Source: JACMLD01 sp036500065
GTDB lineage: Bacteria; Bacteroidota; Bacteroidia; Chitinophagales; Chitinophagaceae
DNA length: 9,893 bases
Assembly (NCBI GenBank): GCA_036500065.1
Contig: DASYCT010000417.1
Coordinates: forward strand, 1-9,893
Direction: 5' to 3'
Position 1 is the stretch's first letter; each line of letters opens with the position of its first letter. This document shows positions 1 to 7,714 of this stretch, in pieces. The translations under genes and the position numbers were made by a program. The notes beneath the pieces are model-generated. The model was given only the letters and a program-made list of their open reading frames with translations. It had not been told where the DNA came from and ran no database searches.

Positions 1-3000
1 GATAGACAGATGCTGTGATGTATTCCCTTCCAGCGATCCCCCGCCGGTTTGCTTTTGCAGGGTGGATGCAGGACGCACCGTTATATCTGTTTCATCACTA
101 AAGCGCTCTCCCAGCCCTTCCACATTGACCTTCACTTTTGCTTCGGCTACTACGGGATCGGCCACTACCTGGAACAAGGCCCGGCCTTCGCTGTTGGCAT
201 TCAATGTAAGCGATTGCCTCGCCATTCCCACCACCTGCAAAGGCGCCGTCACACTCAATGTGGCGACCGCCGTAGTGGCTTTATTGGTAGTATTGGTGAT
301 CGTCACGGGGACGGTCACCGTATCTTTCGGGCTCAGGAAACGCGGCAATGCTGTACTCAACACCAGCGGGTCGGCTACTTTCATCGCCGATTCATTGCTG
401 CCAAAGCTCTCGTCTTTATACGCCAGGGCCATCAGCCGCACTTCGCCGCTGAATTGCGGGATATCAAATTCAAATGATGCCTCCCCGCTGCCATCGGCCT
501 TTACAATACCGCTCCAGTAACTCACTATTTTGATGCGTTTGTTCGGCATCGGGTTCACGCGTTTGTCCATATCCAAATCGCCATCGCCCCCGGTACTGCT
601 CAGCCGCCCCCGTATTTCGGGAAATAACAGCGGGTATATATCATAACCGCTTACTTCCAATGCCTTCTTCGCATAGAAATAATCATACGGATCGGGTGTC
701 TTGAAATCGCTTATCTGCAATATGCCGTTGTCCACCGCCGCCAGCGTCACGTAGCTGCCCGGCGCGGCTTTTACCCGCACCTTCTGGTGCGTGCGCGAAC
801 GCACCGCCTGTTGCGCCAGTATCTGCACTTCCATCTTCCGGCTTTTCTCTTCCACGCGGATACTTTGATAGCCATGCGCGACCGTCAGGGGGATATCGCT
901 TTCTTCGTGTGGTTTGATAAGCGTGGCTGTCACGTACACATTGGGCAGATGCCCGGTACCCAGTTTCAAATCGATCGAAGCGGTACGATTTTCCACGTTT
1001 ACATATTGGTAGGAAACCAGCCTGTCAGTCTCCATCGTCACCAGCATCCTGCCGCTGAAGGGCGTTTTAAATAATACTTTGGCGCTTTCGCCGGTGACAT
1101 AGGATGTCTTATCCAGCTCGATATTGATATTACCCTCCGTATTCACTTCAAACGAGCTGTTGTCTCCGCCCCATCCGCCGTAGCTGTAAAATTCTTTCTT
1201 TACATAACTCGCCGAACCCGGCAGTGACACCCGCAGTTCATAATTGCCCGGTGTATGCGGGGTAAATGAATAATTGGTATTCTCGCCGCCTACGCTCACC
1301 ACGGTGGACGCTACCAGTTTATCATCCTTCTGCGATTCGTAGCGGAAATATTCCCCGCTCTTTGTCAACACCGTTCGGTATTCATGTTTGATCACATCCA
1401 CCTTTGCCTTTGCCGTTACGGCCTCTCCCTCTTTGTTCACTGCCAGCAGCGGGAATTTGATCGCCTGGTTGAGCGGGTAATACCACCATCCATCTTCCCC
1501 GATGCCAAAAAACACCGGCTGCGTATAGATATCCGCCTGTGCGCTCCGGCTCACCGGCCGCCCCGTTTCATCGAACACCGTTGCATAAAACGTTGCCTGC
1601 AACAAGCCGACATTCTTATATTCGTCTTTTACCGCAAAGTCCTCCGTGGCATTGCCATTATCATCGGTTTTTCCTTCGTTCACCGTTTTATCGAACGATA
1701 TACCTTCGTTGGCAATAGAGAAATTATATTGATTCCATTTTTGGGGGTTGAATGCTTTCTGCTTTACCTGTATTTCACACTCATAATTTCGGTTGGCGGC
1801 CGGCGGCCCGAAAAAGTTGAGCGCATTGATGCTGAACTTCGTCCCGTCACCCGGCAGCAACACCGTTTTGTCAAGCTTTACCGTCACCTTGATCCTGTCC
1901 GGCACAAATTCTTCAATCATAAAGTTCTTGCTTGATAGCAGCACATCGTTGCCGTTGTATACTTCCAGCGAATAACTACCGGTGATGGCGGAAGCCGCCA
2001 CGTCGATACTCCCTTCCATTGAACCCTGTTCATTCAGGTTTTTGCGGAAGGTCTTCAACTCCTTGCCATCGGGCAGCAGGAATTTCAGTTTAAGTGGTAT
2101 CTCGCCCGGGCTTTTCCATTGCTTGTCGCGTACGACCACCGAGAAATTCACCCTTTCACCCGGCCGGTAAATATCACGCTCGGGATAGATAAAGGCATCC
2201 AGCCCTGTCGTATTGCTGTGTTTACCGCCTACTTCGAAACGGCTGGTATTTACTTTCGTACTGTTAAATGGCAGGTAGTTGAAATCATTGTCCGTCTTGG
2301 CAATGATCATCGCCGGTCTGAAACCCGCAAATTCCTTTTTGGTATAATTAATCTCCGCTACGCCATCGGCATTGGTACTGCCCGTACCAAGCAACTGGTT
2401 GTTGGCGCCATAAGCCAGCACATTCACACCGCTTACCGCCGTAGCCGTTTTAAGCGAATTGACAAAAACTGAAATCTTGTCGCTTCCTTCTTTGGCAATC
2501 AGCCCCAGGTCGGACAACGATATAAACCGGCTATCGCTCACCCACTCGTCTTCCATCGACTTTACCTTGATATGATAGATGCCTTTAAAATCCGGTAGTT
2601 TGTCGGCAATGCTGAAATTGAAAAGACGACCGCCCGGGCTTTTAGGAAGGTCTTTCGTATCCATTATCTTTTCATAGATCACATCGCCGAGAGTGGCATT
2701 CTCGTCCTCGTCACCCTCTTCGTATTCATTATTCCTGTTGCCGGTTTCCCGTGGATAATAACCCCGGCTGTTGGCCAGCAAAAGATTGTTCTCATAGATT
2801 TTGGAGATAATCACTTTCACTTTCGTCACCCCCACGATCTTCAGTTCGATATTCTTTGCTCCCTGGCCTGCCAGGTATACCGCTTTGCTGTTGGCAAAAC
2901 TGATCGCCGGCGCTATCTTACCAAAACCCACCGTGGTCTGGTAATCGTCTTTCAGCACCCCGCCTATCTTGCCCCGCAGACCCTTGACCAGTGTAAGATC

Positions 3001-3903
3001 ATAGGTCTTGCTGGCGTCGAACCCTTCGCTGGAAATCGTAAACCCATCGTCGGTGGGTTGAACCGTGAACTTAACCGCCGGTGATAACCTGACATACGAT
3101 GCCAGCCCATCCTCCACTACCTGCTGGCTCGTCTTCACAGCTATATGACCTGTCGTCCCATCGTTTTCAGCTTCCACATCGTTGATTGAAAGCGTGTACG
3201 GCGAAGGAATAAATGTTTTCGTTTCTGTTTTCTCTTTGGTAGCATTGGCGCCGCCTTCGGGAAGCAGGCCTTTGTCGAGACTTATTTTGATTGCATAATC
3301 CTTGTCGTCCGTGCCCATATCTTTCAGGCGAAGCGATAACCGGGTATCGGCCGAAAGCGTCTGGAATGTATAATCAGCCTGCTTTCCGTCCACTTCCACT
3401 GCCAGGTGATCCCCTAATGTTTTAGGATTGACGGCATAATTAAAATACAGGTCCAGTTGAGGAATCGCCGTGCGGGAATTTTCATCCGGTTGTATCCAGG
3501 TCACATTCGTGGATTCCAGCTTGAGGTCCGGCGTGCGAAAACTGACATCATCCGCTTTCTCGATTTTGTCGTATGAAGAATAACGCAGTATTTCGCTGCC
3601 CAGCTTTGCTGCGTAGGAAGTCGCGGGCGATAAAGGACGGGCGGGTGAAAATACCAGTTCGTCGTCATGCTCCCAGCGAAAGCGGCCGGCGATGGCAGGT
3701 TCAAAACGGATGTATTGGGTAGAGTCCCACTGGTTCAGCAGGGAGTCTTTTACCAGCGGCTGGTTGAACCGGAACACCAGGTTGCCGAGTTGAGGCACCT
3801 CATCACGGGCATTGGTAAAATCCAGTACTACAGCATGGCGGTTACAGGCAGGCAAAAAAATAACAACCGCCAGGGCTGTCAGGGCATAAGTAGCAATACG
3901 CAT
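1..3903 (-). CDS. Bacterial alpha-2-macroglobulin lipoprotein (YfhM-like), 3' end outside the window
   Basis: The minus-strand frame from ATG at 3903 stays open to the left edge: 1301 codons without a stop, checked triplet by triplet. Bacterial members are envelope-anchored protease traps. Residues 1-21 (MRIATYALTALAVVIFLPACN) form a lipoprotein signal with lipobox LPAC and Cys20 as the lipidation site. An in-frame ATG at 3975 exists, but starting there would bury this signal, so 3903 is preferred. Family marks follow in order: DSRFISLSDLGLIAK near 457-471, YPERDIYRPGERV at 573-585 (start of the MG2-type domain), EEFVPDRIKV near 664-673, a bait-type A2M_N_2 region near 940-1080 ending with AAVDNGIL, and the A2M domain from SYWSGIV near 1129 through IPQFSGEVRLMALAY. 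The family usually has about 1700-1900 residues, so the thioester domain, if present, lies beyond the edge and its CxEQ motif cannot be judged. It is divergent from pbpC. The family call is firm; protease trapping is inferred. Confidence 0.95.
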   Translation of the reverse strand, partial: MRIATYALTALAVVIFLPACNRHAVVLDFTNARDEVPQLGNLVFRFNQPLVKDSLLNQWDSTQYIRFEPAIAGRFRWEHDDELVFSPARPLSPATSYAAKLGSEILRYSSYDKIEKADDVSFRTPDLKLESTNVTWIQPDENSRTAIPQLDLYFNYAVNPKTLGDHLAVEVDGKQADYTFQTLSADTRLSLRLKDMGTDDKDYAIKISLDKGLLPEGGANATKEKTETKTFIPSPYTLSINDVEAENDGTTGHIAVKTSQQVVEDGLASYVRLSPAVKFTVQPTDDGFTISSEGFDASKTYDLTLVKGLRGKIGGVLKDDYQTTVGFGKIAPAISFANSKAVYLAGQGAKNIELKIVGVTKVKVIISKIYENNLLLANSRGYYPRETGNRNNEYEEGDEDENATLGDVIYEKIMDTKDLPKSPGGRLFNFSIADKLPDFKGIYHIKVKSMEDEWVSDSRFISLSDLGLIAKEGSDKISVFVNSLKTATAVSGVNVLAYGANNQLLGTGSTNADGVAEINYTKKEFAGFRPAMIIAKTDNDFNYLPFNSTKVNTSRFEVGGKHSNTTGLDAFIYPERDIYRPGERVNFSVVVRDKQWKSPGEIPLKLKFLLPDGKELKTFRKNLNEQGSMEGSIDVAASAITGSYSLEVYNGNDVLLSSKNFMIEEFVPDRIKVTVKLDKTVLLPGDGTKFSINALNFFGPPAANRNYECEIQVKQKAFNPQKWNQYNFSIANEGISFDKTVNEGKTDDNGNATEDFAVKDEYKNVGLLQATFYATVFDETGRPVSRSAQADIYTQPVFFGIGEDGWWYYPLNQAIKFPLLAVNKEGEAVTAKAKVDVIKHEYRTVLTKSGEYFRYESQKDDKLVASTVVSVGGENTNYSFTPHTPGNYELRVSLPGSASYVKKEFYSYGGWGGDNSSFEVNTEGNINIELDKTSYVTGESAKVLFKTPFSGRMLVTMETDRLVSYQYVNVENRTASIDLKLGTGHLPNVYVTATLIKPHEESDIPLTVAHGYQSIRVEEKSRKMEVQILAQQAVRSRTHQKVRVKAAPGSYVTLAAVDNGILQISDFKTPDPYDYFYAKKALEVSGYDIYPLLFPEIRGRLSSTGGDGDLDMDKRVNPMPNKRIKIVSYWSGIVKADGSGEASFEFDIPQFSGEVRLMALAYKDESFGSNESAMKVADPLVLSTALPRFLSPKDTVTVPVTITNTTNKATTAVATLSVTAPLQVVGMARQSLTLNANSEGRALFQVVADPVVAEAKVKVNVEGLGERFSDETDITVRPASTLQKQTGGGSLEGNTSQHLSI

Positions 3904-3940
3904 ATTGAGTTCGGGTTGATAGGTTTGTTGAAAGGAGACG

Positions 3941-3970
3941 TTAAAGTACAAAAAGGAATTAAAAAAACAA
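3941..3970 (-). promoter_or_regulatory. Candidate Bacteroidota-type promoter of the alpha-2-macroglobulin gene
   Basis: Read on the minus strand, TTG (3970-3968) is followed after 19 bases by TACTTTAA (3948-3941). This resembles the Bacteroidota sigma consensus, TTTG at -33 and TAnnTTTG at -7 with about 19-21 bases between, but the last two positions of the -7 box do not match. It would give a leader of roughly 30 bases before the ATG at 3903. There is no Shine-Dalgarno sequence in that leader, which is normal for the phylum. Confidence 0.35.
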
Positions 3971-3974
3971 TTCA

Positions 3975-3993
3975 TTTTTCCCGGTGGGAAAAA
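3975..3993. repeat. Perfect 8-bp inverted repeat in the divergent intergenic region
   Basis: TTTTTCCC (3975-3982) and GGGAAAAA (3986-3993) are exact reverse complements separated by GGT. The dyad lies between two genes that point away from each other, directly upstream of the candidate -33 box of the macroglobulin gene, so it has no obvious role as a terminator. An operator, or simply a folded A/T-rich leader element, is possible. The symmetry is seen; any role is inference. Confidence 0.5.
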
Positions 3994-4072
3994 GAAAAAG
4001 GGGAAATTCGATAAAGCTAAGGAGGATGGCCTGAGTCGCCCATATAGTTGTGATGCTGGCAGAAAGATACAT

Positions 4073-4114
4073 TACGGTAAGCCGTATTTGCAAATAATTA
4101 TTAATAAGAATTTG
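4073..4114 (+). promoter_or_regulatory. Weak promoter-like region upstream of pbpC with a small hairpin
   Basis: A short dyad TACGG-TAAG-CCGTA (4073-4086) is followed by TTTG at 4087-4090 and a second TTTG at 4111-4114, 20 bases later. The second TTTG is preceded by TA at 4105-4106, giving TA-n4-TTTG instead of the ideal TA-n2-TTTG. The distance to the ATG at 4133 is short. This is only a partial match to a Bacteroidota promoter, and the true pbpC promoter may lie elsewhere in 3994-4132. Confidence 0.2.
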
Positions 4115-4132
4115 TTAATTGAATAAACAGGC

Positions 4133-6448
4133 ATGAGGATTCGTCGCCACCATATAAAAAAGTTTGGCAAGCGCCTGCTGATTACTATCGGCGCTTTTAT
4201 CCTCCTGTTCTTCCTGCTCAACGCACTGTTTCCCCTCCCCGACCGGGTGACCTATTCCACGGTGATTACCGACGACAAAGGCGAGCTTGTAAACGCTTTC
4301 CTCGCGCCCGACCAGCAATGGCGGATGAAAACAGAGCTGAACGAAATTTCGCCGCTCCTGCGAAAAATTATCCTTCAGAAAGAAGACAAATACTTCTACT
4401 ACCATCCCGGCGTCAACCCACTGGCAATGGGCAAGGCATTTGTCAAAAACCTGTTCCGGATGAAACGGACCTCCGGCGCCTCCACCATTACGATGCAGGT
4501 GGCGCGGGCGCTGGAACCCAAAAAACGAACCTACTTCAACAAGCTCGTGGAAGTATTCCGCGCCTTTCAACTGGAACTGAAATACAGCAAGGATGAAATA
4601 TTGCAGCTTTACCTGAACCTCGTGCCCTACGGCGGCAATATCCAGGGCGTCAAATCAGCTTCCGAGCTTTACTTCAAAAAGAATCCCGATCATCTTTCTC
4701 TGGCAGAGATTACCGCCCTTTCCATCATACCCAACCGTCCCTCTTCCCTGGTCATGGGGAAAAACAACGACCGGATCATAAAAGAACGTAACCGCTGGCT
4801 GAAAAAATTCGCCGCCGACAACGTATTTACCGAAAAGGAAATTGCCGATGCCCTCCAGGAGCCGCTCACCGCTACCCGCGGCACGGTCCCTCATCTTATA
4901 CCCCATCTTGCGTTGCGGCTGAAGCAACAGGGGGGCCCCACCATCCGTACTACCATCAGGATGAGCACGCAGGCAAAAGTTGAAAAGCTGGTGCAGGATT
5001 ATTCAAGGATCATAAGTCTTAAAAACATCCACAATGCAGCCGTGGTTATCATCGATAATACCACGCACAAAGTAATTGCCTATATCGGCTCGGCAAATTT
5101 CACCGATACCACCGATGGAGGACAGGTAAACGGCGCTGCCGCCATCCGCCAGCCCGGCAGCACCTTAAAACCCCTGCTCTATGGTCTTTGCATCGACCAG
5201 GGACTGCTGACGCCAAAGATGATGATCACCGATGTGGCTGTTAACTACGGCGGCTACACTCCCGAGAATTACGACCGGAAGTTCAATGGCTATGTAACGA
5301 TGGAATATGCGCTGGAACATTCCCTTAATATACCCGCGGTAAAAAGCCTGCGCGCCCTCGGGAAAGATAAGCTGGTGGAAAAACTATCGGATTGCGATTT
5401 CAAACAGGTAAGAAAGGATCAGCAAAAGCTCGGCCTGTCCATGATACTCGGCGGATGCGGCGCTACGCTGGAAGAGCTGGCGGGGCTATACGCCTCCTTT
5501 GCCAATGAAGGCGTCTACAGCAAGCCTTCTTACACACAGGACGACAGCCTTCATTCCCGCACCCGCATCATGAGTACGGCCGCCTGTTTTATGATCACCG
5601 AAACGCTGTCAAAAGTAAACCGGCCCGATTTCCCGCTCAACTGGCAAAGCACGGAACGCATGCCAAAGATTGCCTGGAAAACCGGCACCTCATACGGACG
5701 CCGCGATGCCTGGAGCATCGGCTACAACCGTCATTACACCGTGGGCGTCTGGACCGGCAATTTCTCGGCCATGGGCGTACCCGAACTCAGCGGCGCCAAT
5801 ATCGCCACCCCCCTGCTCTTTAAGATTTTTAATACCATCGATTACGACAGCGACGAAGAATGGTACACCCAACCCAACGATTGCGACCTGCGCAAGGTAT
5901 GTTCCGAAACCGGGCTGCCTCCCAACGACTATTGCACCGACATCGTGACCGATTATTTTATACCCCTTGTCTCTCCGAATAAAAAATGCGATAACCGCGT
6001 GGAAGTAATGGTAAGCGCGGATGAAAAAATATCCTATTGCCAGGCCTGTGCGCCGGTCAACGGCTATAAAAAGAAATGGTACACATTTATACCGCCCGAC
6101 ATGCAGGCATGGATGGACGACAACCGGATAGCCTACGCCCGCATTCCGCCGCACAATCCCGACTGCCAGAAAGTATTCAAAGACGGTGCGCCGCTGGTCA
6201 CTTCGCCCTCCAACGGCTCGGAGTACCTTATCAGTAAAAAACACCCCGAACCGCTGCAACTCGTTTGCAAGACAGGCAATGATGTCAGCAAAGTGTACTG
6301 GTATATCAACAACCGGTTTTATAAGTCCTGCGATGTCAAAACCCGGCAGTTCTTCCTGCCGGAAGAGGGGCCGGTAAAGATTTCCTGCGCGGACGATAAA
6401 GGGCGGAACCGGGATGTTTGGATCAGGGTTCGGTATATTGATATGTAA
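4133..6448 (+). CDS. pbpC: Penicillin-binding protein 1C (bifunctional transglycosylase/transpeptidase)
   Basis: A class A PBP that polymerises lipid II glycans and crosslinks peptides on the outer face of the inner membrane. The 771 residues match the usual PBP1C length of about 770. A short basic N-terminus is followed by a transmembrane anchor (about 14-33). The GT51 domain shows EDKYFYYHPG at 84-93 with catalytic Glu84, GASTITMQVAR at 115-125 and the ELKYSKDEILQLYLN helix. The transpeptidase has all three motifs: STLK (Ser343 nucleophile, Lys346), SLN at 397-399 and KTG at 516-518. After it comes a cysteine-rich stretch (about 584-678) with a CxxC at 636-639, then a BiPBP_C-like domain (about 685-771). 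An in-frame TAA nine bases before the ATG fixes the start. No Shine-Dalgarno is seen. It is divergent from the macroglobulin gene; in E. coli yfhM and pbpC run in the same direction. The call is secure, and physiological importance is inferred from that partnership. Confidence 0.97.
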   Translation: MRIRRHHIKKFGKRLLITIGAFILLFFLLNALFPLPDRVTYSTVITDDKGELVNAFLAPDQQWRMKTELNEISPLLRKIILQKEDKYFYYHPGVNPLAMGKAFVKNLFRMKRTSGASTITMQVARALEPKKRTYFNKLVEVFRAFQLELKYSKDEILQLYLNLVPYGGNIQGVKSASELYFKKNPDHLSLAEITALSIIPNRPSSLVMGKNNDRIIKERNRWLKKFAADNVFTEKEIADALQEPLTATRGTVPHLIPHLALRLKQQGGPTIRTTIRMSTQAKVEKLVQDYSRIISLKNIHNAAVVIIDNTTHKVIAYIGSANFTDTTDGGQVNGAAAIRQPGSTLKPLLYGLCIDQGLLTPKMMITDVAVNYGGYTPENYDRKFNGYVTMEYALEHSLNIPAVKSLRALGKDKLVEKLSDCDFKQVRKDQQKLGLSMILGGCGATLEELAGLYASFANEGVYSKPSYTQDDSLHSRTRIMSTAACFMITETLSKVNRPDFPLNWQSTERMPKIAWKTGTSYGRRDAWSIGYNRHYTVGVWTGNFSAMGVPELSGANIATPLLFKIFNTIDYDSDEEWYTQPNDCDLRKVCSETGLPPNDYCTDIVTDYFIPLVSPNKKCDNRVEVMVSADEKISYCQACAPVNGYKKKWYTFIPPDMQAWMDDNRIAYARIPPHNPDCQKVFKDGAPLVTSPSNGSEYLISKKHPEPLQLVCKTGNDVSKVYWYINNRFYKSCDVKTRQFFLPEEGPVKISCADDKGRNRDVWIRVRYIDM

Positions 6449-6484
6449 GTTGACGGTTCACAGTTGAGAGAGGTCAATAGACTA

Positions 6485-6507
6485 CTAGATTGGTCGATAA
6501 AATCTAG
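6485..6507. terminator. Short inverted repeat between convergent genes, possible weak terminator
   Basis: CTAGATT (6485-6491) and AATCTAG (6501-6507) are exact reverse complements with a 9-base loop. They sit 37 bases after the pbpC stop and 17 bases beyond the stop of the minus-strand gene that converges on pbpC, the place expected for a shared terminator. The stem is A/T-rich and lacks a clear U-tract on the pbpC side, so intrinsic termination is doubtful. Confidence 0.3.
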
Positions 6508-6523
6508 ACTTTATGGACAGACA

Positions 6524-6955
6524 CTATTTAGTTTTCTTCGTCTTTCCTTTAAAAAAACTTCTCCAGAAATCAATATCAATTGGTTTAAATTTTATCCATT
6601 TATCTCTTGTTGGATAAAAATAGGTAATTTGATCTGCACTCTGACGATAAATGGAATACAAAATCAAATTGGTAGCCCAATCAGATTGATTATTATATAA
6701 GTGGCCGATCCAAAACGTGGTATCTTTTTTAAGTAAGTATTCTTTAAACTCATTTGAAATTTTGGGATTGTCAATTCGAACAAAATACATGCCTATCACG
6801 ACATCCGGATTTCTGTATACGCTAGGAGTGACATGAGCAATATGATATTTAATAGAATCATTATTAAAAACCTTATTCTCTACAGAATCAAACTGTGCAT
6901 ACATTTGCCGGGTAGATAAAATAAGGATGATTACAATAAAGATATTTTTTCTCAT
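6524..6955 (-). CDS. Small secreted protein, candidate immunity partner of the upstream RHS tip
   Basis: I do not recognise the family. The 143 residues begin with a clear export signal: MRKN, a hydrophobic run of I/V/L, then a likely cleavage after MYA (about residue 20, before QFDS). The mature part is a compact domain of about 120 residues rich in aromatic and charged residues, with DWATNLILYSIY around 92-103 and a basic tail KGKTKKTK. No transmembrane segment follows the signal, so it is probably periplasmic or surface-exposed. The gene is AT-rich (14 G/C in bases 6841-6900) like the toxin tip upstream and unlike pbpC. It starts 75 bases after the last stop of the RHS tip on the same strand, with no promoter or Shine-Dalgarno visible between, so co-transcription is plausible. 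The immunity role is inferred only from position, size and composition. Confidence 0.7.
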   Translation of the reverse strand: MRKNIFIVIILILSTRQMYAQFDSVENKVFNNDSIKYHIAHVTPSVYRNPDVVIGMYFVRIDNPKISNEFKEYLLKKDTTFWIGHLYNNQSDWATNLILYSIYRQSADQITYFYPTRDKWIKFKPIDIDFWRSFFKGKTKKTK

Positions 6956-7030
6956 ATAGATTTTTAGAAGTCTTATTATTAATAAATTTTTTTGATATAT
7001 ATCTTCTTAATCATATTAGGTTCTATTTTT

Positions 7031-7255
7031 TCACTTATCAGGATTTGATGTATTGTGCTCAACTTGCTTTATCCAAGGTGGTGTTACACATTGACATGGG
7101 GCTATATTTTTGGGTTCATTCTTTGGTGGCGAAACAGGTGGCTCCAGGCTATCGAGTAAATTTTTAGATTTTAATTCATAATCCCTTAACGACTGCCCTT
7201 TTGCTTTATAAATATCAAATGCTTTTTTACCTGTTTTGGGGTCATAAAAGTTTTT
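7031..7255 (-). pseudogene. Detached C-terminal part of the RHS toxin tip beyond an in-frame TAG
   Basis: Directly after the TAG at 7258-7256 the same minus-strand frame stays open for 74 codons until TGA at 7033-7031. Its first residues, KNFYDPKTGKKAFDIYKAKG, look like real protein and continue the helical, lysine-rich style of the tip. A proline-rich piece (EPPVSPPKNEP) and a CQC pair follow near the end. The stretch has no start codon or ribosome site of its own. Most likely it was the end of the toxin before a nonsense mutation. The alternative, that the TAG is the natural stop and the rest is chance, is less likely given the protein-like sequence but cannot be excluded without homologues. 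Confidence 0.5.
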
Positions 7256-7714
7256 CTAATTTCCTTTGAGTTGCTTTTTTAATGCCTCATCTGAAATTTC
7301 TCCACGCTCGTAACTTCTTAATTGTTTGTCTGATGTAGGATCTGCCCCCCTTCCAAAACTCTTTATTTTTAACTCCTTTGCAACTTTAAACTGACTATAG
7401 ATAGCATTAGATTCTAATTGTAAAGCTTCCTTTGCATATTCCTCCGGGGTTATTTTCCCAAAAAAAACATCCACTTCTAGTCCACCTTCTTCATCTTTCA
7501 TGATTCTATTAGTAAGTTCGTGAGCAAGTCCCAAAACATTCTCATCTTCGGTTGCATTGGGATCTAGCTCAATCTTTCCTGAAAGTGGGTCCGTATTAGT
7601 AGGTTCATTTTCATTGTCTCCTGCAAATTTTATATAATTTACATAGTTATCCATGGTAATGCCAGCTTTAGTTAATAGCCCGAAAAAAATATGTGGACTT
7701 ACTTCCATATTCAA
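7256..7714 (-). pseudogene. Frameshifted toxin-like tip of the RHS protein (HELTNR domain)
   Basis: An AT-rich frame of 152 codons overlaps the end of the RHS core frame by 47 bases. The only starts near its beginning are TTG at 7714 and ATG at 7708, both inside the core frame and without a ribosome site; another ATG lies at 7654. If one T of the run at 7689-7683 were missing, the core would read through as STYFF-GLLTKAGITMDNY, so this is best seen as the variable C-terminal tip of the RHS protein. I do not recognise the tip family. It has SGKIELDPNATEDENVLGLA then HELTNR (residues 65-70, bases 7522-7505), resembling a zincin HExxH helix with Asn in place of the second His, and a later acidic helix ALQLESNAIYSQFKVA. 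It may be a degenerate metallopeptidase-like effector; that is a guess from one motif. A TAG ends it early. It may be expressed as a short separate product, but decay is more likely. Confidence 0.6.

Noticed and set aside
1384..1935. Plus-strand open frame of 183 codons, and several similar ones between 49 and 2472
   Set aside because: They lie antisense to the continuous macroglobulin frame, have low-complexity or His/Arg-rich translations and no recognisable motif.
4018..4034. Strong Shine-Dalgarno-like AAGGAGG followed by ATG upstream of pbpC
   Set aside because: The ATG reads ATG GCC TGA, so it encodes nothing; it is also out of place for either flanking gene.
5690..6259. Minus-strand open frame of 189 codons within pbpC
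   Set aside because: It is a shadow of the well-supported transpeptidase and linker coding sequence on the plus strand; its translation has no family motif.
7668..7714. Programmed +1 ribosomal frameshift as the preferred explanation of the core/tip join
   Set aside because: A TTT-TTT-C site could slip, but no supporting stimulator is seen and the later in-frame TAG would still truncate the product, so decay is the simpler reading.
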